Of a stretch of 6,302 bases of DNA, positions 1 through 6,302 are shown one piece after another. The notes beneath the pieces were generated by a model. It saw nothing but the letters and a program-made list of their open reading frames with translations. It did no database searches and was not told where the DNA came from. Origin of the DNA: Planctomycetaceae bacterium (GTDB taxonomy: Bacteria > Planctomycetota > Planctomycetia > Planctomycetales > Planctomycetaceae); NCBI GenBank assembly GCA_020426125.1, contig JAGQQQ010000509.1, positions 1 through 6,302 on the forward strand, written 5' to 3'. Positions within the stretch are counted from its first letter, which is position 1. Each line of letters opens with the position of its first letter. Position numbers and translations under genes: made by a program.

Positions 1-2961
1 TGCCACAACCACAAGTTCGATCCGATCAGCCAAACAGATTATTACGCTCTGTTCGGGATCCTCGGATCCTGCCGCCCAGGGATTCTCGATGCAAACCCCA
101 AGGAAAAGCGGCAACGGCATCAACCGGAATTGCGTGACCTCAAGGAACGGATTCGGGCGGAAGTCGCCGACGCTTGGAGCCAAGCCGCTAAGAATCTGCC
201 CGAGAGGTTCGTTCAAGATGGTCAGGCCAGTGAATTGGTCACTCAAGCGGAAGACCGCACACACCCGTTGCACCCCTTGTTTTTGGTTCAGCGAGAGCGG
301 CGGAAACACCCCGATCAACCGTTTGCTGAAGTGTGGCAGAGCGTGCGGAGCCAACTGCCTAAGCCGATTGAACAATCCGGGGACGAGATTCTTTCCTGGG
401 ACCTCGCGGACTCCGACGCGAATCGCTGGTATGCCGATGGGAACGGTCTTACTTCCACCGGAAGTCCCGCTGGGGAATTCTCGGTTCACGTGTCGGGGCC
501 TTCGATCATCTCTCAAGTCCTTCCCGGTGGAGTGTATTCCCATGTCCTGTCGACCAAACACCGGGGAATGTTCGGTTCGCCCCGTTTTCATCTCGATCAG
601 GACAGCGATCTTTGGCTGCTGGTGGCCGGCGATGGAGGATCACAGGTTCGTTACGTCGTGCAAAACTATCCTCGTAGCGGAACCGTTTACCCCGTCCGCG
701 ACCTCAACGGGGAGCAGTGGCAATGGATCAAATACGACCTCACCTATTGGACAGGAGATGACATTCACGTCGAACTGACGACCGCGAAGGACGCGCCCAT
801 TCTGGTCAAGGAGAATGACCGCTCCTGGTTCGGGATCCGACGTGTCGTCTTAAAACCGAAGGGAGCGGCGCCTCCCGAAGATCTTCAAGACGAATTTTTG
901 GCGCAGTTTCAAACCAAACTCCTGTCGCAGCAAGTTGACAGTTGGGAAGGAGCCATCGATCAATGGAGTCGATTGCTGCGAGAGTCCATTGATCGATGGG
1001 CTGACGGCGCTGCGAGCGACGCTGACGCTCTGTTACTGGAGGCGTGCCGACGAACTGGACTTCTTCCCAACGACGTCGGAATGGGGAAGCGACTCGGTTC
1101 CAAGGTGACCGAATATCGCCGACTGGAGTCTGAGATCCCCCTCCCGGTTCGGGTGCCAGGACTGTGGGAAGCGGACGCCAAAAACCAACCCTTGTTTGTT
1201 CGCGGCAATCACAAACAACCGGCCAACGACGTCCCGCGTCGATTTCTTTCCGCCTTTGAAAGCGCCCCCTTTGAAACTCTCCAGAGCGGGCGGCTGCAAC
1301 TCGCGGAAGAACTTGTTTCTCCAGACAATCCTCTGGTGTCACGCGTCATCGTCAATCGTATCTGGCACCATCTGTTCGGAGAAGGATTGGTCAGAACTCC
1401 CGACAACTTTGGCGAATTGGGTGAGCGGCCGACGCATCCGGAATTACTGGATGCGCTGGCTCGCAGGTTTCAACAACATGGCTGGTCGCTGAAACGCCTG
1501 ATTCGCGAACTGATGTTGGCAGACGCTTGGCAGCGTTCCTCCACTCCCTCTCCACTCGCGAAGGCGCGTGACCCAGAGAACCGTTTGTTGTCTCATGCCC
1601 ATGTGCGCCCAGTCGAAGCGGAGAGTCTTCGAGACGCGATTCTCGCAATCTCGGGGAGATTGAATCCGGAATCCTATGGCCCTCCCGCTGGGATCAACAC
1701 GGAACACCCTCGTCGCAGTGTTTACACAACGATTCGCCGCAACTCGATGAACTCGTTTCTGGAAACATTCAACGCTCCCGTTCCGTTTACAACGAAAGGA
1801 AAACGGGACAACACCAACGTCCCCGCGCAATCCCTCACCTTGTTGAATGCCCCCTTTGTGATCAACAGTGCGCGGCGTGCGGCTTCTCAACTCAAAGCCA
1901 CGACCAAACACTCGAAAGTCGAGTGGGTGTTTCTGACATCGTTAAACCGGCCCCCGAGCGCAACGGAAGCGAAGGCCTCCCTGGATTTTGTCGACCGGCT
2001 AACGGCACAATACCAACAATTGGGGGATCAACGGAATCAGATTGAAGAGCAGATTGCAAAACTGGAACAGGAACGTCGTGAGATCCTGGAACCGATTCGC
2101 CTTCGATTGTGTCAAGATCGGAGTTCCACCGAGACCAGCCTGACGGCGGCTCTCGAGCCGATCGCGGTCTGGGACTTTGAAGCCGGCCCCGTCGATTCGA
2201 TTTCTGGAAAGGACGGCCAAATACACGGCACCGCCAAGATCGCCGACGGATCCCTTCATCTTGATGGTCAAGGGCACTTCGCCTCGCCGCCACTGAATCA
2301 AGAGATTGGGGAGCGAACTCTGGAGGCTTGGGTGCAGTTGGCCAACCTGGATCAACGTGGCGGCGGAGTGGTGTCCCTTCAGAATCTTCGCGGCGACATT
2401 TTCGATGCCATCGTGTTTGGAGAACAATCTCCTCGTGAATGGCTCGCCGGGTCGAATGTCTTTGCTCGCACGAGACCGTTTCAGGGGTCGACGGAGACAA
2501 AAGCCCAGGAGCGCCCCGTTCATCTCGTGCTGACCTATTCCGCCGATGGCACCATCACCTGTTATCGAGATGGCGTCCTCTACGGTCAACCCTATAACCC
2601 CGGCAGTCTGATGACGTTCGCGAAAGGGGACGCTCAAATTCTCCTGGGCCTCCGACATGGCACCCCCGGAGGGAACCGGCTTCTTTCGGGAAAAATCTAC
2701 GAGGCTCGACTCTACGATCGAGCTTTGAACGCGGAAGAAGTCGCCGCATCCGCGTCGGGGAACCATCTGTTTGTCTCGCGTCGAGAGATCCTCGCCAGTT
2801 GCTCGGAAGCCCAGCGTCGGCGTTTGGAAGAACTCGAAATGAAAACGGTTCAATTCCGAGAGCAACGGAAAACACTTCCAGCGAGTATCGACGATCATCA
2901 GCCTTGGGCCGATCTGATTCATGCCGTCTGGAATCTGAAAGAGTTCCGATACTTGCGGTAG
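1..2961 (+). CDS. PSCyt2/PSD1 (DUF1549/DUF1553) protein with C-terminal LamG insertion, 5'-truncated
   Basis: The frame is open from base 1 to the TAG at 2959-2961 (986 residues visible). The first in-frame start-like codon (TTG at 130) is not the true start, because codons 1-21 already encode the PSCyt2 motif CHNHKFDPISQTDYYALFGI; the start, and any PSCyt1 haem domain and signal peptide, lie upstream. Domains in order: the PSCyt2 end (about 1-370); a beta-rich middle domain (about 379-861) containing WQWIKYDL and SWFGIRR; the PSD1 core (about 1156-1930) with FVRGNH, VPRRFLS, VNRIWHHLFGEGLVRTPDNFG and NVPAQSLTLLN; a heptad-patterned helix (1996-2094); a LamG-like domain (about 2158-2748) with TLEAWV, FDAIVFGE and ARLYDRALNAEEVA; a second helix (2779-2874); and the family ending WADLIHAVWNLKEFRYLR. 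The function of PSCyt2/PSD1 is unestablished. LamG suggests binding to a carbohydrate or protein surface, which is inference. The DUF1501 gene follows after 58 bases, the usual partner in planctomycetes. No frameshift is visible. Confidence 0.95.
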   Translation, partial: CHNHKFDPISQTDYYALFGILGSCRPGILDANPKEKRQRHQPELRDLKERIRAEVADAWSQAAKNLPERFVQDGQASELVTQAEDRTHPLHPLFLVQRERRKHPDQPFAEVWQSVRSQLPKPIEQSGDEILSWDLADSDANRWYADGNGLTSTGSPAGEFSVHVSGPSIISQVLPGGVYSHVLSTKHRGMFGSPRFHLDQDSDLWLLVAGDGGSQVRYVVQNYPRSGTVYPVRDLNGEQWQWIKYDLTYWTGDDIHVELTTAKDAPILVKENDRSWFGIRRVVLKPKGAAPPEDLQDEFLAQFQTKLLSQQVDSWEGAIDQWSRLLRESIDRWADGAASDADALLLEACRRTGLLPNDVGMGKRLGSKVTEYRRLESEIPLPVRVPGLWEADAKNQPLFVRGNHKQPANDVPRRFLSAFESAPFETLQSGRLQLAEELVSPDNPLVSRVIVNRIWHHLFGEGLVRTPDNFGELGERPTHPELLDALARRFQQHGWSLKRLIRELMLADAWQRSSTPSPLAKARDPENRLLSHAHVRPVEAESLRDAILAISGRLNPESYGPPAGINTEHPRRSVYTTIRRNSMNSFLETFNAPVPFTTKGKRDNTNVPAQSLTLLNAPFVINSARRAASQLKATTKHSKVEWVFLTSLNRPPSATEAKASLDFVDRLTAQYQQLGDQRNQIEEQIAKLEQERREILEPIRLRLCQDRSSTETSLTAALEPIAVWDFEAGPVDSISGKDGQIHGTAKIADGSLHLDGQGHFASPPLNQEIGERTLEAWVQLANLDQRGGGVVSLQNLRGDIFDAIVFGEQSPREWLAGSNVFARTRPFQGSTETKAQERPVHLVLTYSADGTITCYRDGVLYGQPYNPGSLMTFAKGDAQILLGLRHGTPGGNRLLSGKIYEARLYDRALNAEEVAASASGNHLFVSRREILASCSEAQRRRLEELEMKTVQFREQRKTLPASIDDHQPWADLIHAVWNLKEFRYLR
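953..999. repeat. Perfect 15-bp inverted repeat inside the PSD1 gene
   Basis: CCATCGATCAATGGA (953-967) is the exact reverse complement of TCCATTGATCGATGG (985-999), with 17 bases between them. After one G/G mismatch at the inner edge, two more pairs (969-970 with 982-983) are possible. As RNA it would form a long stem-loop within the coding sequence, in the linker between the middle domain and the PSD1 core. The arms encode the similar peptides AIDQW and SIDRW, so part of the symmetry may come from a short amphipathic protein repeat built from the palindrome-prone codons ATC/ATT-GAT. Whether it has any role is unknown. Confidence 0.85.
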
Positions 2962-3019
2962 CGGGGATTCCCATTTCCCTGCCCTATCGTTTGACCGAAA
3001 TCCCCATCGGGAGTCCCAC
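2962..3019 (+). other. Short spacer between the PSD1 and DUF1501 genes, with a 7-bp inverted repeat
   Basis: This 58-base spacer supports co-transcription of the two flanking genes. GGGGATT (2963-2969), directly after the stop codon, is the reverse complement of AATCCCC (2999-3005), leaving a 29-base loop. There is no T-tract after it, so it does not look like an intrinsic terminator. It might stabilise the upstream mRNA end or shape access to the downstream ribosome binding site, but a 7-bp stem with a long loop is weak evidence. I see no promoter here. Confidence 0.35.
3009..3013 (+). promoter_or_regulatory. Ribosome binding site of the DUF1501 gene
   Basis: GGGAG lies six bases before the GTG at 3020. 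It supports a GTG start that also places the twin-arginine signal at the very N terminus of the protein. Reading upstream in the same frame, I find no ATG, GTG or TTG back to the end of the preceding gene. Confidence 0.6.
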
Positions 3020-4429
3020 GTGTTTTCTCCTTTCACCCGTCGTCAACTTCTTGAGCGGTCCTCCTCTGGGTTTGGATGGCTCGCGTTCGCCCACTTGCTC
3101 CAGAATCAGCTCGCTCATGCCAGCTCCGACTCCTCTCCCGTTGCGAAGGCGAAGCATGTGATTCTCTGCTACATGTCCGGAGGAGCGTCCCATCTGGATA
3201 CGTTTGATCCGAAGCCTCGCCTGCAAAAGGAAGCAGGGCGGGCGATGCCGGTCAAAGTCGAGCGGACCCAGTTCAACAACAACGGCAACATCTTCCCTTG
3301 CCCGTTCCCCTTTCGGAGACATGGAGAAAGCGGGATCGAAGTCAGTTCGCTGTTTCCGCACGTCGCGGAGTCCATGGATGACATCGCAGTGATCCGTTCG
3401 ATGACCAGCAGCGTAAACGAACATGCTCAGGGGAACATACTGTTTCACACGGGCTTTCCCTTTATTGGCCATGCCAGCGCCGGGGCTTGGATCAACTACG
3501 GTCTTGGAACCGAGAATCAGAACGTGCCCGGGTATGTGGTGCTCATGAGTGGGGAGGCAACGGTTCCCCATGGCGGCGTGGGGCAATGGAGCAGCGGATA
3601 TCTTCCGGCCCGGCATCAGGCGTCGATCGTAAAACTTGACCAGGCGGAGCCCGTTGCCAACATTCAACCGCAGGAACGGGACGAAATTCAGCGGTTGCGT
3701 CTTGACTTCATTCGTCATTTCGACGGAACGTTTCTGGAGAAGACCGGATCGGAACGCGAGATTGAAGCGGCGATAAACAACTACGAAACCGCGTATCGGA
3801 TGCAGACGGCGATTCCCGATTTGTGTGATCTCACTGAAGAAAGTTTGACAACACAACAACAGTATGGCATCCACTCCAACCAGCCCATGACGGCCGCCTA
3901 TGGCAAACAATGCTTGCTCGCCCGTCGACTGGTCGAGAGTGGTGTCCGGTTCGTCGAACTGACCTGCCTTCCGCAGACCCCAGGTGGAGGACAGGGAGCC
4001 AATCCCTGGGATCAACACGGCGGACTCGAACCGGGCCATCGCAACATGGCAACGCAAGTGGACCAACCGATCGGAGCCCTGCTCAAGGATCTCAAACAGC
4101 GGGGACTCTTTGAGGAGACCCTCGTCATCTGGGCAACCGAGTTTGGCCGGACCCCGTTTTCGCAAGGAAGCGATGGACGGGATCACAACCCCTTCGGCTT
4201 CAGCGTCTGGATGGCTGGCGGAGGAATCAAAGGGGGCACGGTTCACGGAGCCACCGATGACTACGGCTATCACGTCACCGAACATCCCCGGACGTTCTAC
4301 GATCTCTGGGCGACGGTCCTTCATCTTCTGGGAGTCGACCACGAAGACCTGACGTTCCGTTTCGCCGGCCGCGATGTGCGTCTCACGGATGTGCACGGCC
4401 ACGTGATCCATGAAGTGATCCAGAGTTAA
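3020..4429 (+). CDS. DUF1501 protein, alkaline-phosphatase/sulfatase-like superfamily, Tat-type signal
   Basis: This complete gene encodes 469 residues, a normal length for DUF1501, from GTG to TAA at 4427-4429. The N terminus FTRRQLLERSSSGFGWLAF followed by AHA at 32-34 fits a twin-arginine signal with cleavage near residue 34, so the protein is probably exported folded. Family motifs in order are CYMSGGASHLDTFDPKP (50-66), VIRSMTSSVNEHAQGN (124-139), GKQCLLARRLVESGVRFVEL (295-314), NPWDQHGG (328-335), EFGRTP (374-379), GRDHNPFGF (386-394) and YDLWATVLHLLG (427-438). The Asp/His residues at 60, 331, 333, 388 and 389 are plausible metal ligands by analogy with the alkaline phosphatase fold; this is inferred, not shown. 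The enzymatic substrate of DUF1501 proteins is unknown. The gene follows PSCyt2/PSD1 by 58 bases, the recurring planctomycete pairing, and the two are probably one operon. Nothing in the protein looks broken. Confidence 0.95.
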   Translation: MFSPFTRRQLLERSSSGFGWLAFAHLLQNQLAHASSDSSPVAKAKHVILCYMSGGASHLDTFDPKPRLQKEAGRAMPVKVERTQFNNNGNIFPCPFPFRRHGESGIEVSSLFPHVAESMDDIAVIRSMTSSVNEHAQGNILFHTGFPFIGHASAGAWINYGLGTENQNVPGYVVLMSGEATVPHGGVGQWSSGYLPARHQASIVKLDQAEPVANIQPQERDEIQRLRLDFIRHFDGTFLEKTGSEREIEAAINNYETAYRMQTAIPDLCDLTEESLTTQQQYGIHSNQPMTAAYGKQCLLARRLVESGVRFVELTCLPQTPGGGQGANPWDQHGGLEPGHRNMATQVDQPIGALLKDLKQRGLFEETLVIWATEFGRTPFSQGSDGRDHNPFGFSVWMAGGGIKGGTVHGATDDYGYHVTEHPRTFYDLWATVLHLLGVDHEDLTFRFAGRDVRLTDVHGHVIHEVIQS

Positions 4430-4445
4430 TCTCCAAACCGGGCCG

Positions 4446-4477
4446 TCACAATCATCGGAACCGATTGGCCGTTGTGA
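4446..4477 (+). terminator. Possible stem-loop after the DUF1501 gene (weak terminator candidate)
   Basis: The outer arms TCACAA and TTGTGA enclose an inner ATCGG-AA-CCGAT. The interior is asymmetric (2 bases against 6), and CAATC (4449-4453) / GATTG (4463-4467) offers a competing pairing. It starts 17 bases after the TAA. The lack of a following U-run argues against classical Rho-independent termination. Confidence 0.2.
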
Positions 4478-4652
4478 TCAGGGCACCACAGTTTGACGAC
4501 AAGAAAGAGTTGTTGAAACTCATTCGGCGGAGGAGGGAGAACGGTCGTTGTCCGTCCAGGCTGTGATCGCGAACGGGATTCCGTATGATCCGAGCAGACA
4601 AATTGTGGCTCTCTCCGAATCCCGATTCCCGTCCCCCGAAACCCGACTTCCT

Positions 4653-4656
4653 GGAG
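4653..4656 (+). promoter_or_regulatory. Ribosome binding site of the CehA/McbA-like gene
   Basis: GGAG lies seven bases before the ATG at 4664. The frame upstream of this ATG meets a TGA at 4586-4588 with no ATG, GTG or TTG in between. This ATG is therefore the first possible conventional start, and it gives a clean signal peptide. Confidence 0.65.
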
Positions 4657-4663
4657 CTTCGCC

Positions 4664-6302
4664 ATGCTTCGACTGCATTCGCTCGCTTGTTTGTTCATTC
4701 TCGTCGGGAGTGCCGTTGCTACGGCACAGGACCTTCCCGTTGTCGATGGCGTTGACCGCCAACCGATTGTTGAGAGTACGCGGCGGCTGATTGAGGCCCT
4801 CCAATATATTGGCGAACCGCTCAGTCAAGAAGATGTCCAGACGCTGGAAGCGGCCTTCGCGGATGCGAACTCTGACGTCATGAAGATTGTTCAAAGAGTC
4901 TTGGACCCTCATTGCCTCGCGGCGGTGAACATCAATCCCGAGAGCCGCGTCAAGGTTCAGGAGGGCCCCGTCTCCAAGACGCTCATGGAACATGGCTGGC
5001 GTTCGTTCCTGGTCAAGGTGCACAACGAAGCGGGGATCAATCCGCAGTTAGACGCGGACAGTCCGAATGCCGGAGCGATGGTCATGCGTGGTCGCGGCGC
5101 CCGTCAGCGGCCATTAAAAGATGATGATCTGGTGTCGGCTGCGGAAGCGGAGCAGCGGTTCCTCGATCTCACCATGTACAACGGCCAACCGCTCCGTCCT
5201 CGGTTGTCGGGATTGGCACTTGAGTATCGGATCATCCAGCTCTACAGCCGCGACGCCGGCAAGCGGGAAGCAAGCATCTCGTTCAACGTTGGCCAAGGGA
5301 CGCAGGACATTGGGTTTCGGAATTCCGTTCCCATCCTGTTCGACGCGGAACCGGCTGTGGAGGTGCGGTTGAAGCTGACCGATGAGAAAGGCCTGCCAAC
5401 GACGGCGGCCTTCGTCGTTCGGGATCAATGGAACCGCGTCTATCCAAATCCTTCGCGACGGCTTGCTCCCGATTTCTTTTTTCATGATCAGGTTTACCGG
5501 GCAGACGGCGAGGTGATTCGCCTTCCTTACGGCAAGTTCACCGCGACGGTTTCGCGCGGCCCGGAATATGTCCCCGTCAAACGGGAGTTCACCATCTCCC
5601 CTGACAGCCCGCAGATTTTGGACATTCAACTTGAGCGGTGGATTCACCCCGCCAGTCGCGGCTGGTACTCGGGGGACCACCATGTGCACGCGGCGGGATG
5701 CGCCCATTACGACAGTCCCACCGAGGGAGTCGGTCCCGAGGACATGATGCGGCACATTCTCGGGGAGGATTTGAACGTCGGTTGCGTCCTGAGTTGGGGG
5801 CCCTGCTGGTACACGCAGAAAGCTTTCTTCGAAGGCAAAGTTTCCGCACTATCCCGTCCCAATTATCTGATGCGATATGACGTCGAGGTGAGCGGGTTCC
5901 CGTCATCCCATGCGGGGCATCTCTGTTTGCTTCGTTTGACGGAAGACGACTATCCCGGAACGACCGTTCTCGAAGAATGGCCGAGTTGGACGTTGCCTGT
6001 GTTGAAATGGGGACAGGACCAAGGGGGAGTCGTCGGCTATAGCCACAGCGGCTGGGGACTCGGGCTGCCCGACTATGGTCCCAGCGGCAATCGCCTCACC
6101 GACATTTCGTATGGCCGCCGCCGCGATGGCCAGCGAGGCCGTGCGGCGGACAAACTGCCGGATTACGCGATGCCCCCGTTTGATGGCATCGGTGCCAACG
6201 AGTACATCGTGACCGTGGCCCACGGTGTCTGCGACTTCATCTCCGCCGTCGATACGCCGGCCATCTGGGAACTCAATATCTGGTACCACACCCTCAACTG
6301 CG
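4664..6302 (+). CDS. Exported CehA/McbA-family metallohydrolase (PHP-like), 3'-truncated
   Basis: The frame is open from ATG 4664 to the window edge (546 complete codons, no stop). Residues 1-21, MLRLHSLACLFILVGSAVATA, form a Sec signal peptide with an ATA cleavage site. Next come a helical stretch (about 33-85), a region that I do not recognise (about 86-228), a beta-rich domain resembling carboxypeptidase-regulatory/prealbumin-like folds (about 231-325), and the start of the catalytic domain. The metal motif is DHHVH (338-342), the H-x-H signature of PHP-type hydrolases. Further family-like blocks are GCAHYDSPTEG (345-355), YDVEVSGFPSSHAGHLCLLRL (405-425), GYSHSGWGL (458-466), PPFDGIGANEYIV (504-516) and DFISAVDTPAIWELNIWYHTLNC (524-546). 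His461 is a plausible further metal ligand. CehA hydrolyses the carbamate carbaryl, but the substrate of planctomycete homologues is unknown and need not be a carbamate. The remaining metal ligands and the C terminus lie outside the window. Confidence 0.9.
   Translation, partial: MLRLHSLACLFILVGSAVATAQDLPVVDGVDRQPIVESTRRLIEALQYIGEPLSQEDVQTLEAAFADANSDVMKIVQRVLDPHCLAAVNINPESRVKVQEGPVSKTLMEHGWRSFLVKVHNEAGINPQLDADSPNAGAMVMRGRGARQRPLKDDDLVSAAEAEQRFLDLTMYNGQPLRPRLSGLALEYRIIQLYSRDAGKREASISFNVGQGTQDIGFRNSVPILFDAEPAVEVRLKLTDEKGLPTTAAFVVRDQWNRVYPNPSRRLAPDFFFHDQVYRADGEVIRLPYGKFTATVSRGPEYVPVKREFTISPDSPQILDIQLERWIHPASRGWYSGDHHVHAAGCAHYDSPTEGVGPEDMMRHILGEDLNVGCVLSWGPCWYTQKAFFEGKVSALSRPNYLMRYDVEVSGFPSSHAGHLCLLRLTEDDYPGTTVLEEWPSWTLPVLKWGQDQGGVVGYSHSGWGLGLPDYGPSGNRLTDISYGRRRDGQRGRAADKLPDYAMPPFDGIGANEYIVTVAHGVCDFISAVDTPAIWELNIWYHTLNC

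Larger units (their letters stand above)
4430..4663 (+). other. Non-coding gap between the DUF1501 and CehA/McbA genes
   Basis: No convincing gene is seen in these 234 bases. Near the start is a nested inverted repeat: TCACAA (4446-4451) with TTGTGA (4472-4477), enclosing ATCGG/CCGAT (4454-4458 / 4461-4465). It could be an RNA stem after the DUF1501 stop, but no T-tract follows, so an intrinsic terminator is doubtful. A purine-rich stretch containing AGGAGG (4531-4536) precedes a TTG-started frame (4548-4790) that runs into the next gene out of frame and has no recognisable content. TATGAT (4584-4589) resembles a -10 box, but the hexamer 17 bases upstream (CTGTGA) is a poor -35. The gap is long enough to hold a promoter for the downstream gene, which is not proven. 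Confidence 0.5.

Noticed and set aside
56..69. Tandem GGATCC sites (GGATCCTC then GGATCCTG)
   Set aside because: A two-copy 8-base similarity within conserved coding sequence; expected by chance and not a repeat array.
130..132. TTG at 130 as start of the first gene
   Set aside because: The conserved PSCyt2 motif is encoded in frame upstream of it from base 1, so the gene enters the window already open.
89..778. A + strand 229-codon frame overlapping the PSCyt2/PSD1 gene in another phase
   Set aside because: The overlapping frame encodes conserved PSCyt2 and middle-domain sequence continuously from base 1. The alternative translation is Arg/Ser/Pro-rich with no motif.
2704..2723. Inverted repeat GCTCGA / TCGAGC in the LamG coding region
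   Set aside because: Only six perfect pairs, in a conserved motif (ARLYDRAL), so explained by protein coding and chance.
1999..3036. Antisense open frame of 345 codons over the LamG region, and smaller antisense frames elsewhere
   Set aside because: They lie opposite well-supported coding sequence and their translations show no family motifs.
2984..4411. Long antisense open frame (475 codons) covering the whole DUF1501 gene
   Set aside because: The + strand frame carries all the DUF1501 motifs. The reverse frame has no recognisable domain and is a typical by-product of GC-rich codon usage.
4584..4589. TATGAT as a -10 promoter element for the hydrolase gene
   Set aside because: The hexamer at 17-base spacing (CTGTGA, 4561-4566) matches the -35 consensus poorly. 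A single hexamer is not enough to call a promoter.

Overview
The window most likely comes from a member of the Planctomycetota. It holds two protein families that are expanded in that phylum: PSCyt2/PSD1 (DUF1549/DUF1553) and DUF1501. A third gene encodes an exported CehA/McbA-type metallohydrolase of a form I associate with the same group. The assignment rests on protein motifs read by eye; genus and order cannot be called. All three genes are on the + strand.

Layout: (1) Bases 1-2961 are the 3' part of a large PSCyt2/PSD1 gene that starts before the window. It shows the end of PSCyt2, a beta-rich middle domain, the PSD1 core, and a LamG (concanavalin-like) domain inserted between two coiled-coil arms near the C terminus. 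(2) After 58 bases comes a complete DUF1501 gene (3020-4429, GTG start), with a twin-arginine-type signal and the alkaline-phosphatase-superfamily-like motifs of the family. (3) A 234-base non-coding gap (4430-4663) follows. (4) From 4664 to the window end runs the 5' part of a Sec-exported CehA/McbA metallohydrolase (546 residues visible, no stop), with an Asp-His-His-Val-His metal site.

The first two genes look like one transcription unit, the usual pairing for these families. The third follows in the same direction but may have its own promoter. Genes 2 and 3 carry export signals, and gene 1 has a lectin-like domain and the end of a CxxCH-like motif. The set is therefore plausibly an envelope or extracytoplasmic module acting on polymers or phosphate/sulfate/ester substrates. 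The substrate is unknown, and the biochemical roles of PSCyt2/PSD1 and DUF1501 are not established to my knowledge.

I do not see a defence system, mobile element, CRISPR array, tRNA or rRNA. The most unusual nucleotide-level signal is a perfect 15-bp inverted repeat inside gene 1 (953-967 / 985-999).
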